From Clostridia bacterium (GTDB lineage: Bacteria > Bacillota_A > Clostridia > Oscillospirales > CAG-272), in NCBI GenBank assembly GCA_017407885.1, contig JAFQVU010000118.1, forward strand, positions 1-5,354: DNA of 5,354 bases. The letters are read 5' to 3'. Positions 1-5,354 of this stretch are shown in pieces (the stretch's first letter is position 1; every line of letters begins with the position of its first letter). The position numbers were made by a program, and so were the translations under genes. The notes below the pieces were generated by a model. That model searched no databases, was not told where the DNA came from, and saw only the letters and a list, made by a program, of their open reading frames with translations.

Positions 1-20
1 AATACTCCAATTCTTTGCAT
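1..20 (-). CDS. hdrA: HdrA, FAD-containing heterodisulfide reductase subunit A homologue (first 6 codons only, partial)
   Basis: Only the start of this gene is in the window: ATG at 20-18 reads M-Q-R-I-G-V followed by a partial codon. The HdrA family commonly begins M-x-R-I-G-V-F-V-C-x-C-G, so the fragment fits. A Shine-Dalgarno-like GGGAG (30-34) lies 9 nt upstream, and the start follows the hdrC stop by 19 nt. HdrA is the FAD and [4Fe-4S] subunit that partners HdrB and HdrC and carries the bifurcating flavin in methanogens. The call rests on six residues plus the position directly after hdrB-hdrC, so it is an inference. The next bases to the left would settle it: a Cys-rich N-terminus and an FAD GxGxxG motif are expected. 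Confidence 0.6.
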
Positions 21-29
21 ATGTTTTCT

Positions 30-34
30 CTCCC
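30..34 (-). promoter_or_regulatory. Ribosome binding site of hdrA
   Basis: GGGAG on the minus strand, 9 nt before the ATG at 20. It supports a real start codon at the window edge. Confidence 0.5.
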
Positions 35-39
35 GATTA

Positions 40-432
40 TTACTTACTGTATTTTCTGAAAGCGCTCATCAAAAGCTGTTGTGGGATTTCCTCGTCAAGC
101 AGAGAGGGAATATCATCAGCCTTGAGATGGTTTGCGCCTTTTTCGCGGATAACCGTGAGGCGTACTGCCTCGATGAGCTTCGCCGGCTCAACACCGCGCG
201 GGCAGCGTTCCACGCAGGCAAAGCAGGTAAGGCACTTGTATATGGACTTCGATTCAAGCAGAGGAGCGAGCTCGCCCGATTCTACCATATATACAAATTC
301 GTGAGGATGGTATTCCATCTCGTCGTATGACGGGCATGTAGCAGAGCACTTGCCGCATTTCATACACTTTCTCGGATTAACGCCGGATATGCGGAGTATT
401 TCCTCGCGGCGGCGTACGTTCTTATTCTCCAT
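40..432 (-). CDS. hdrC: HdrC-like 4Fe-4S dicluster protein (heterodisulfide reductase subunit C homologue)
   Basis: A soluble 130-residue iron-sulfur protein with two ferredoxin-type motifs: C23-x2-C26-x2-C29-x3-C33 and C67-x2-C70-x2-C73-x3-C77 (both followed by P). Each should bind a [4Fe-4S] cluster. In HdrABC complexes this subunit passes electrons between HdrA and the catalytic HdrB. It has no transmembrane segment, so it is the cytoplasmic HdrC type rather than a membrane HdrE-linked form. Methanogen HdrC is longer (about 185 residues); this one lacks much of the C-terminal helical part. The frame stays open to an ATG at 486, but the start at 432 is preferred: AAGGAGG (439-445) sits 6 nt before it, and the longer form adds 18 unconserved residues inside hdrB. 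It overlaps hdrB by 11 nt, which suggests translational coupling and a 1:1 product ratio. A glycolate-oxidase-type Fe-S subunit is less likely because the adjacent CCG protein is a separate HdrB. Confidence 0.88.
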   Translation of the reverse strand: MENKNVRRREEILRISGVNPRKCMKCGKCSATCPSYDEMEYHPHEFVYMVESGELAPLLESKSIYKCLTCFACVERCPRGVEPAKLIEAVRLTVIREKGANHLKADDIPSLLDEEIPQQLLMSAFRKYSK

Positions 433-1228
433 CGCTTGCCTCCTTGACTCCGAGCGCTTCGGCGAGAAGCTCGGTGAAATAAACAACGGGTAACTTACTG
501 CCGTTCTTTATAAGATTGTAGCGGCAGAGCGGACATGCAGTGATTATCATGTCTGCGCCATGGCTTGCCGCACTGTCTGCAACGGCATTGCTCTTTTTAT
601 TTGCCGATTCGGCATCCTCAAGCGCTACGTAACCGCCGCAGCATTCATTGCGTGCCGGGTAAATCACCGGTTCGCCACCGAGTGCGCGGATGAGATCCTC
701 GATGATCTGCGGATTTTCCGGATCATCCATCTGCATAGTCTTGGACGGACGGAGGAGCAGACATCCGTAGTATGCGGCAATCTTCTTGCCGGCGAGCGGC
801 TTCTGTACCTTTTCTGCAACCTTGTCAAATCCGATCTCGTCACGGATAAGCTCGAGCAGGTGCAAAACCTTTGTTTCGCCGTTATAGGCTGCGGGAGCAT
901 CTTTTTCCTGCGCGAGGTAATTATTCACGCGCAGAGCAAAGTCTGCATCTGTCTTTATTTGATTGTTGGTCTGCTTTATCACGTTATGACACGCGGAGCA
1001 CACTGTTACAAGCGGCTCGTTCTTGTCGCGCGCATCAATCAGCGCGCGTACACTCGGGAGCTTTGACGCTATCTCGTCCTTGGCATACGAGAACACACCG
1101 CCGCAGCACTGCCATGTATCCGGCTCAACCAGCTCAACTCCGAGAGCTTCGCATGCCGCATGTGCGTACATATCAAGATCTTTCGCCTTTGTACGCAGTG
1201 TACATCCGGGAAAATATGTAACTTTCAT
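422..1228 (-). CDS. hdrB: HdrB-like protein with two CCG domains (heterodisulfide reductase subunit B homologue)
   Basis: A 268-residue protein with two CCG cysteine-rich domains. The first has C9, C41-C42 (CCGG), C77 and C80; the second has C156, C196-C197 (CCGG), C232 and C235. This follows the CX(31-39)CCX(about 35)CxxC pattern that binds the two noncubane [4Fe-4S] clusters in methanogen HdrB, the site of disulfide cleavage. All ten cysteines are present, so an active cluster-bearing subunit is expected. In bacteria the substrate of such proteins is mostly unknown; a disulfide, a protein or a quinone-like acceptor are all possible, and CoM-S-S-CoB is unlikely. Length is slightly below the roughly 290-300 of methanogen HdrB. 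The start at 1228 follows an AGGAAAGGA ribosome binding site. It lies 46 nt after fumC on the same strand with no terminator between them, and overlaps hdrC by 11 nt. Confidence 0.9.
   Translation of the reverse strand: MKVTYFPGCTLRTKAKDLDMYAHAACEALGVELVEPDTWQCCGGVFSYAKDEIASKLPSVRALIDARDKNEPLVTVCSACHNVIKQTNNQIKTDADFALRVNNYLAQEKDAPAAYNGETKVLHLLELIRDEIGFDKVAEKVQKPLAGKKIAAYYGCLLLRPSKTMQMDDPENPQIIEDLIRALGGEPVIYPARNECCGGYVALEDAESANKKSNAVADSAASHGADMIITACPLCRYNLIKNGSKLPVVYFTELLAEALGVKEASDGE
439..445 (-). promoter_or_regulatory. Ribosome binding site of hdrC, inside the end of hdrB
   Basis: Perfect AAGGAGG on the minus strand, 6 nt before the ATG at 432 and wholly inside the hdrB coding region. It decides the hdrC start against the upstream ATG at 486. 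Confidence 0.8.
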
Positions 1229-1274
1229 ATGTTTTATCCTTTCCTAAGGTATATAGGTCATTTTGAGAAGATTC

Positions 1275-2651
1275 TCAGCACATTTCTTCGGGGTGGAAGA
1301 CCTCGTCGAATTTTTCAGCTGTTAAAAAACCAAGCTCAACACATGCTTCTTTAAGAGATATATTGTCCTTGTATGCCTTCTTTGCAGTCTTTGCCGCGTT
1401 CTCATATCCGATGTAGGGATTAAGAGCGGTGACGAGCATAAGGGAGTTGTGGAGATTGTGATGCATCTTTTCGCGGTTAGCTGTAATTCCTATTGCACAC
1501 TTGAGGTCGAACGATATAATAGCCTCGGCAAGAAGTCTTGCGGACTGAAGGAAGTTGTACGCTGCCACGGGCATGAATACGTTGAGCTCAAAATTACCCT
1601 GCGATGCAGCCATACCGACAGCAACATCGTTGCCCATTACCTGAACGGCAACCATAGTAACCGCCTCGCACTGCGTGGGGTTTACCTTGCCGGGCATGAT
1701 GGACGAGCCTGGCTCGTTTTCTGGGATGTATATCTCGCCGAGACCGTCACGCGGACCGGAAGCGAGCCAACGGACATCGTTTGCAATCTTCATCATGTCG
1801 CATGCGGTTGCCTTGATAGCACCGTGTGCGAATACAAGCTCATCTTTTGATGTAAGAGCGTGGAATTTGTTTGCCGCAGTTACGAACGGCTTGCCGGTGA
1901 GCTCTGCACACTTTTTCGCAACGAGTGTATCAAATCCCTTGGGAGCGTTAAGTCCCGTGCCGACTGCAGTGCCGCCGAGCGCAAGCTCGTAGAGAGGCTT
2001 AACTGCGAGTCTAAGAAGCTCAACGTCGCGCTCAAGCGAGGAACGCCAGCCGCTTATCTCCTGACTGAACTTGATAGGGGTTGCATCCTGAAGATGTGTA
2101 CGGCCAGATTTTACAATTCCCTCGTTTTCAGCTTCAAGGCGCTTGAATGTTGCGATAAGCTGTTCTACTGCAGGGATGAGTTTATCTTCAATCGCTATAA
2201 CAGCGGAGATATGCATTGCAGTGGGGAAGGTGTCGTTAGATGACTGGCTCATGTTGATATCATCGTTGGGGTGAGTTAACTCCTTGCCGGCAATCTGATT
2301 CGCACGGTTTCTGATAACTTCATTTGAGTTCATATTTGACTGTGTACCGGAACCGGTCTGCCAAACAACGAGAGGAAAGTGTTCGGAAAGCTTGCCCGCG
2401 ATAACCTCATCGCAAGCCGCGCTGATAGCATCGAGCTTTTCTTTGGTCATCTTTTCCGGCTTAAGCTCATGGTTGGCAAGCGCCGCCGCCTTTTTGAGTA
2501 TGCCGAATGCGTGTATAATCTCAGCAGGCATTGTTTCGATGCCAACACCGATTTCAAAGTTTTCGTGGCTTCTCTGAGTCTGCGCTGCCCATAATTTGTC
2601 GGCAGGGACCTTCATCTCGCCCATTGAGTCATGTTCAATACGGTATTCCAT
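1275..2651 (-). CDS. fumC: Class II fumarate hydratase (fumarase C)
   Basis: A cytoplasmic, oxygen-stable, iron-free enzyme that interconverts L-malate and fumarate. At 458 residues it is the usual length of the class II fumarase/aspartase family. Visible family motifs are [11 protein letters not shown] (101-111, substrate binding), [14 protein letters not shown] (127-140), THLQDA with catalytic-base His186 (H188 in E. coli FumC), and the signature [11 protein letters not shown] (315-325) with the flexible-loop serine S317, K322 and N324. Aspartase is the main alternative; the overall text ([26 protein letters not shown]) reads as fumarase, and the malate-type dehydrogenase next door agrees. 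The start at 2651 has an AAAGGAAG ribosome binding site. It begins 19 nt after the dehydrogenase stop, so the two are almost certainly cotranscribed, and hdrB follows. Many strict anaerobes carry the class I Fe-S fumarase, so a class II enzyme in this operon is mildly notable. Confidence 0.95.
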   Translation of the reverse strand: MEYRIEHDSMGEMKVPADKLWAAQTQRSHENFEIGVGIETMPAEIIHAFGILKKAAALANHELKPEKMTKEKLDAISAACDEVIAGKLSEHFPLVVWQTGSGTQSNMNSNEVIRNRANQIAGKELTHPNDDINMSQSSNDTFPTAMHISAVIAIEDKLIPAVEQLIATFKRLEAENEGIVKSGRTHLQDATPIKFSQEISGWRSSLERDVELLRLAVKPLYELALGGTAVGTGLNAPKGFDTLVAKKCAELTGKPFVTAANKFHALTSKDELVFAHGAIKATACDMMKIANDVRWLASGPRDGLGEIYIPENEPGSSIMPGKVNPTQCEAVTMVAVQVMGNDVAVGMAASQGNFELNVFMPVAAYNFLQSARLLAEAIISFDLKCAIGITANREKMHHNLHNSLMLVTALNPYIGYENAAKTAKKAYKDNISLKEACVELGFLTAEKFDEVFHPEEMC

Positions 2652-2670
2652 TTTTATGCTTCCTTTCGTG

Positions 2671-3615
2671 TCAAATTACGATATTATTAATTATTTCTTT
2701 TAGGCAATTCGCGCTGTGGCGCAGCTTTGCGACTTCATCATCGGTAAGCGGAGTGAGGATCTTTCCGTGTGCACCCTCGCGTCCTACTATTGAGAGAACG
2801 GACAGACATACATCATCAATGCCGTATTCGCCGTGCATCATTGTTGATACGGTCATTGTGGTGTCGATGCCGCTGAGAAGAGATTTTACGATGTGGCATA
2901 CCGAAACGGAGACCGCATAGAAGGTAGCGCCCTTGCGCTCGATAACACGTGCGCCGGATTTGCGGACGTATTCTTCGAGATCCTCGTAGTTGAGTTCAGG
3001 ATATACGCCGTCGGTGTTTACGATAAGGTTCTCGCAGTCAGCAAGCGGTACATTTGAAATGTTGGCGATTGACCACGGAATGAACGATGAGTCACCGTGC
3101 TCACCCATAACATATGCATGCACATTCTGCTGATTGATACGATAGTATTCCGACAGACGTGAACGCAGACGGGCGGTGTCGAGAATAGTACCCGATCCGA
3201 TGATGCGTCTCTCGGGAAGACCGGAGCATTTGCAGAATACATATGTTAAGATGTCGACCGGATTCGATACGATTATGTAGTTAGCGTCGGGGGCATACTT
3301 CACAATCTCGGGGATTATGGATTTGGTTATGTTTACATTTGTCTGTGCGAGATCGAGACGAGTCTGTCCGGGTTTGCGCGCGATACCGGATGTGATGATT
3401 ACGATGTTTGAGCCTTCTGCATCACGGTAAGAGCCTGCATAAACTGAGCAAGGACTGCAAAAAGGCGTACCCTGACGAATGTCAAGAGCCTCGCCGAGCG
3501 CACGTTCGTTGTTTACGTCGATCATAACGATCTCCGAAACGAGACCTGTTACAGTCAATGTGTAAGCGATAGTGGAACCGACGCTTCCGGTTCCGATAAT
3601 GGTGACCTTGTTCAT
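2671..3615 (-). CDS. NAD-dependent malate/lactate dehydrogenase, LDH-like fold with malate-type specificity residue
   Basis: A 314-residue 2-hydroxyacid dehydrogenase of the LDH/MDH superfamily. It shows a Rossmann motif GTGSVG (8-13), Asp33 at the end of beta-2 (NAD preference), N118 in SNPVD, the catalytic pair D146 and H173 (GEHGDS, 171-176), substrate-binding R149, and active-site-loop R86 (R109 in LDH numbering). The body reads as L-lactate dehydrogenase ([22 protein letters not shown]). However, the specificity-loop residue equivalent to LDH Gln102 is Arg80 ([11 protein letters not shown]), which is the malate dehydrogenase state; exchanging Gln102 for Arg is known to convert a Bacillus LDH to MDH. 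Oxaloacetate to malate is therefore the more likely reaction, and fumC 19 nt downstream supports it. No gene symbol is given because mdh and ldh cannot be separated for certain by reading. It is the first gene of the operon, with a good ribosome binding site (AGAAGGAAG) and an upstream promoter. Confidence 0.9.
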   Translation of the reverse strand: MNKVTIIGTGSVGSTIAYTLTVTGLVSEIVMIDVNNERALGEALDIRQGTPFCSPCSVYAGSYRDAEGSNIVIITSGIARKPGQTRLDLAQTNVNITKSIIPEIVKYAPDANYIIVSNPVDILTYVFCKCSGLPERRIIGSGTILDTARLRSRLSEYYRINQQNVHAYVMGEHGDSSFIPWSIANISNVPLADCENLIVNTDGVYPELNYEDLEEYVRKSGARVIERKGATFYAVSVSVCHIVKSLLSGIDTTMTVSTMMHGEYGIDDVCLSVLSIVGREGAHGKILTPLTDDEVAKLRHSANCLKEIINNIVI

Positions 3616-3734
3616 AATCTTCTTCCTTCTGAAATGATTTTTTGTTAAAACTTTGTTACATTCACAAAATGTTAAATGGAGCTTATATTTTCAACATTTT
3701 TCTACATTTATTCTATGATTTTTCACCATTATAT

Positions 3735-3763
3735 ATTATAACACTTATGGTACAAAAAATCAA
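3735..3763 (-). promoter_or_regulatory. Promoter of the dehydrogenase-fumC-hdrBCA operon
   Basis: On the minus strand, -35 TTGATT (3763-3758), a 17-nt spacer, then an extended -10 TGT-TATAAT (TATAAT at 3740-3735). The start of transcription should be near 3728, giving a leader of about 112 nt before the ATG at 3615. A TTGACA also occurs at 3777-3772, but it is 31 nt from the -10 and is not a usable partner. Confidence 0.7.
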
Positions 3764-3882
3764 TATGTTTTTGTCAACAAAAGATGGGCGCATCTTATTA
3801 ATTTAATGAGTAAAACTGCATGATAAATAATTAACAAATGATGATTTTTCCTCTGCCTATGTGATGTTTTTAAGATAATAAC

Positions 3883-3925
3883 AAAAGATATGAACTGCAC
3901 TTAATAAACACAGATCATATCTTTT
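3883..3925. repeat. Perfect 11-bp inverted repeat forming a long AT-rich hairpin
   Basis: AAAAGATATGA (3883-3893) is perfectly complementary to TCATATCTTTT (3915-3925). After one A-A mismatch the stem continues with CTG/CAG (3895-3897 with 3911-3913), leaving a 13-nt loop. The structure reads equally well on both strands, and each strand has four T at its 3' edge. It could be a back-up terminator, a protein-binding site or a decayed small element; the sequence does not decide. Confidence 0.5.
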
Positions 3926-3943
3926 AACTAATCGAAAATATAG

Positions 3944-3971
3944 AAAAAAGCACGTCGCAAGACGTGCTTTT
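3944..3971 (-). terminator. Rho-independent terminator of the tRNA-Asp-tRNA-Thr operon
   Basis: On the minus strand, the stem GCACGTC-TTGC-GACGTGC is followed by six T (3949-3944). Flanking AAAA/TTTT can lengthen the stem to 11 bp. It begins 1 nt after the CCA of tRNA-Thr, where the end of a tRNA transcript is expected. Confidence 0.88.
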
Positions 3972-4050
<79 letters not shown>

Positions 4051-4052
4051 GA

Positions 4053-4129
4053 TGGCGACCGAGATGGGGTTCGAACCCACGACCTCTAGCGTGACAGGCT
4101 AGCGTTCTAACCAGCTGAACTACCCGGCC
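4053..4129 (-). tRNA. tRNA-Asp (anticodon GTC)
   Basis: A complete cloverleaf: acceptor GGCCGGG pairs with CTCGGTC (two G-U pairs), anticodon stem CTAGC/GCTAG with loop CTGTCAC, and T arm GTGGG-TTCGAAC-CCCAT. The discriminator is G, as is usual for tRNA-Asp, and CCA is encoded (4055-4053). The anticodon is at 4095-4093. It is first in the leftward tRNA operon, about 13 nt from the predicted transcription start. Confidence 0.97.
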
Positions 4130-4148
4130 ATGTCTCATCACGACCAAT

Positions 4149-4177
4149 ATTATAACATAATCAAAGAGGTTTGTCAA
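4149..4177 (-). promoter_or_regulatory. Promoter of the tRNA-Asp-tRNA-Thr operon
   Basis: On the minus strand, a fully consensus -35 TTGACA (4177-4172), 17-nt spacer and -10 TATAAT (4154-4149), also with an extended TGT before the -10. The A/T tract at 4182-4195 just upstream may act as an UP element. Such strength suits a stable-RNA operon. Confidence 0.88.
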
Positions 4178-4242
4178 TAGCTTTTTTCAAAAAACAAAAA
4201 AATTTTAAAAATACTTTTTAAAGCACTTGGCCAAGAAGAATA

Positions 4243-4271
4243 TTGACATTTATGTTAGGAAAGTGTATAAT
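4243..4271 (+). promoter_or_regulatory. Promoter of tcdA
   Basis: Consensus -35 TTGACA (4243-4248), 17-nt spacer, and -10 TATAAT (4266-4271). The predicted start is near 4278, giving a leader of about 25 nt. It is divergent from the tRNA-Asp promoter, with about 65 nt of A/T-rich DNA between the two -35 boxes. A perfect 10-bp palindrome CTTGGCCAAG lies just upstream at 4226-4235. Confidence 0.85.
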
Positions 4272-4303
4272 TATTGTAGGAATAAAAATTATGGGGGATT
4301 TGT

Positions 4304-5026
4304 ATGACACACGATTGGCTGCACCGCGAGAGAATGCTTTTTGGGGATGAGGCAGTTGCACGCCTTAGCGGTAAGACGGTGCTTTTGTTTGGAGTCGGCG
4401 GTGTTGGCAGCTATGCGCTTGAAGCGGTAGTACGCGCCGGTGTTGGAAGTGTAGCAATTGTTGATAATGATACTGTATCAATTACAAATATCAACCGTCA
4501 GCTGATAGCTGATACAACGACTGTCGGCAGACTGAAAACCGAAGTTGCGGCAGAGCGCGCACAAGCTATAAATCCGGCTATCCGTGTGACTCGGTATGAT
4601 GTGTTTGCCGACGGTGATAATATCCCCACAATAATTGCCGAGACTCGTCCCGATTATATAATCGATGCCATTGATACGGTAAGCTCTAAAATTTCGATAA
4701 TAGCATCAGCAAAAGAGTGTGATATTCCGATAATATCTTCTATGGGGACAGGCTCAAAGCTTGACCCGACACGTTTTAAAATAACCGATATTACTAAAAC
4801 GCATACCTGTCCGCTTGCCAAGGTGATGCGAATAAAGCTTCGTGAAATGGGTATAGCACACTGTGAGGTGCTTTTTTCGGACGAGCCGCCGATAAAAGCA
4901 GTCTGCGCGAGTGAGCTTGACGAAAAAAGTACACGGCATGTACCCGGGTCGATATCATTTGTGCCGTCCGTGGCGGGGCTTATAATAGGCGGCCATGTGG
5001 TAAAAGTTTTGGCGGGGATAGAATAG
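4304..5026 (+). CDS. tcdA: tRNA threonylcarbamoyladenosine (t6A) dehydratase, E1-like ThiF/MoeB family
   Basis: TcdA (formerly CsdL/YgdL) uses ATP to dehydrate t6A at position 37 of ANN-decoding tRNAs, giving cyclic t6A. At 240 residues it is a typical Firmicutes length. Visible features are an E1-type nucleotide site GVGGVGS (30-36), the acidic VDNDTV segment (D54, D56), N62/N64-R65-Q66 (family RQ motif), K78, D121-A-I-D124, and the tail GSISFVPSVAGLIIGG (215-230). THTCPLAKVMR (167-177) has C169 where E. coli TcdA has Asp (DPLA); as far as I know this is usual for Firmicutes members. There is no C-terminal rhodanese domain and no paired zinc-binding CxxC, which argues against MoeB or ThiF proper. 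The start at 4304 has GGGGGA (4293-4298) upstream; the nearby ATG at 4291 is out of frame. The gene sits alone between two tRNA-Thr genes whose products are expected substrates. No clear terminator follows. Confidence 0.9.
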   Translation: MTHDWLHRERMLFGDEAVARLSGKTVLLFGVGGVGSYALEAVVRAGVGSVAIVDNDTVSITNINRQLIADTTTVGRLKTEVAAERAQAINPAIRVTRYDVFADGDNIPTIIAETRPDYIIDAIDTVSSKISIIASAKECDIPIISSMGTGSKLDPTRFKITDITKTHTCPLAKVMRIKLREMGIAHCEVLFSDEPPIKAVCASELDEKSTRHVPGSISFVPSVAGLIIGGHVVKVLAGIE

Positions 5027-5118
5027 ACCGGTTTGCAGAGAAAAGTACGATTATATCGGCATATGAGCAGTGAAGTGCGGCGCGAACTCATTTTACAGAA
5101 GATTTTTTCAAAAAACTA
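5027..5118. other. Intergenic spacer after tcdA
   Basis: No gene is visible. There is only a weak hairpin, ATGAG (5063-5067) with CTCAT (5087-5091), followed by TTTA, and a T6 run at 5103-5108. Transcription from tcdA might end weakly here or run on into the tRNA operon. Confidence 0.4.
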
Positions 5119-5147
5119 TTGCAATTTTACTTCTCATATGATATAAT
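5119..5147 (+). promoter_or_regulatory. Promoter of the tRNA-Thr-tRNA-Leu operon
   Basis: -35 TTGCAA (5119-5124), 17-nt spacer, and extended -10 TGA-TATAAT (TATAAT at 5142-5147). The start of transcription should be near 5154, only a few bases before the tRNA at 5158. A T6-C-A6 tract at 5103-5115 lies just upstream of the -35. Confidence 0.82.
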
Positions 5148-5155
5148 AATTTGGT

Positions 5156-5234
<79 letters not shown>

Positions 5235-5239
5235 TAATA

Positions 5240-5325
5240 GCCGGCATGATGGAATGGCAGACGTGACGGACTCAAAATCCGTTGGTAGCGATACCGTGTG
5301 GGTTCAAGTCCCACTGCCGGCACCA
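5240..5325 (+). tRNA. tRNA-Leu (anticodon CAA)
   Basis: A class II tRNA of 86 nt including encoded CCA (5323-5325). Acceptor GCCGGCA pairs with TGCCGGC and the discriminator is A, as tRNA-Leu requires. The anticodon stem ACGGA/TCCGT encloses loop CTCAAAA, with anticodon CAA at 5273-5275 reading UUG. The long variable arm folds as GGTA-GCGA-TACC. It is the last gene of the rightward tRNA operon in this window. Confidence 0.96.
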
Positions 5326-5332
5326 CGAAAAA

Positions 5333-5354
5333 AGCACTTGCTGCGGCAAGTGCT
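5333..5354 (+). terminator. Terminator hairpin after tRNA-Leu (cut by window end)
   Basis: AGCACTTGC (5333-5341), loop TGCG, then GCAAGTGCT (5346-5354): a perfect 9-bp stem 7 nt after the tRNA-Leu CCA, preceded by a run of A that would pair with the expected T tract. The T tract itself lies beyond the window. Confidence 0.78.

Larger units (their letters stand above)
3616..3943. other. Gene-free AT-rich region between the operon and the tRNA cluster
   Basis: No credible coding sequence is visible on either strand. Besides the operon promoter it holds several inverted repeats: AAAATGTT/AACATTTT (3666-3673 and 3693-3700) in the predicted leader; a 14-bp near-palindrome TTTTGTCAACAAAA (3769-3782) just upstream of the -35; a small hairpin AAGATG-GGCG-CATCTT (3781-3796); and a long AT-rich hairpin at 3883-3925. 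TTTGTTA also occurs twice as a direct repeat 11 nt apart (3641-3647 and 3652-3658). None matches a named operator that I can recognise. Confidence 0.6.

Noticed and set aside
433..486. An N-terminally extended hdrC starting at 486
   Set aside because: The extra 18 residues lie inside hdrB and do not resemble the family; the ATG at 432 has a perfect ribosome binding site.
560..1066. A 168-codon plus-strand open frame antisense to hdrB
   Set aside because: Its translation is cysteine- and leucine-rich noise mirroring the hdrB codons; the opposite strand has both complete CCG domains.
3640..3675. A Rex (NADH-sensing) operator before the dehydrogenase
   Set aside because: Half-site-like TTGTTA and TCACAA are present, but no pair has the orientation and spacing of the usual TTGTTAANNNNTTAACAA palindrome.
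3772..3777. TTGACA on the minus strand as the -35 of the metabolic operon
   Set aside because: It is 31 nt from the TATAAT; TTGATT at 3763-3758 has the proper 17-nt spacing.
4654..5091. A 145-codon open frame antisense to tcdA
   Set aside because: It is the reverse shadow of a clearly recognisable protein, and has no family likeness or ribosome binding site of its own.

Overview
The window looks like chromosomal DNA from an anaerobic bacterium, most likely a member of the Clostridia (Firmicutes). The clues are AT-rich intergenic DNA with moderate-GC genes, purine-rich Shine-Dalgarno sites, near-consensus TTGACA/TATAAT promoters, tRNA genes that encode CCA, a Firmicutes-type TcdA with a CPLA motif, and bacterial HdrB/HdrC proteins. 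This placement is inference; there is no rRNA or other taxonomic marker here.

Left part (1-3763), all minus strand. One apparent operon reads from a promoter near 3735-3763 through an LDH-fold malate/lactate dehydrogenase (2671-3615), class II fumarase fumC (1275-2651), hdrB (422-1228), hdrC (40-432) and the first codons of hdrA (1-20, running off the window). The gaps are 19 nt, 46 nt, an 11-nt overlap, and 19 nt, with no terminator between genes. The dehydrogenase has an LDH-like body but carries Arg at the position that separates malate dehydrogenases (Arg) from lactate dehydrogenases (Gln). Read together with fumC, this suggests a reductive branch, oxaloacetate to malate to fumarate, encoded with an HdrABC-type electron-transfer (possibly flavin-bifurcating) complex. 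A link to fumarate reduction or NADH/ferredoxin balancing is a hypothesis that depends on genes outside the window.

Middle (3616-3972). A gene-free region of about 330 nt holds the operon promoter and leader, a strong AT-rich hairpin of unknown role (3883-3925), and the terminator of the leftward tRNA operon (3944-3971).

Right part (3973-5354). A leftward tRNA-Asp(GTC)-tRNA-Thr(GGT) operon and a rightward tRNA-Thr(GGT)-tRNA-Leu(CAA) operon flank tcdA (4304-5026), which encodes the t6A dehydratase that modifies A37 of ANN-decoding tRNAs, including tRNA-Thr. The two tRNA-Thr genes are identical and inverted (79-bp perfect repeats), so the DNA between them could flip by recombination without separating any tRNA from a promoter. 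The two tRNA promoters share an unusual upstream A/T-tract module. The window ends inside the terminator of the rightward tRNA operon.
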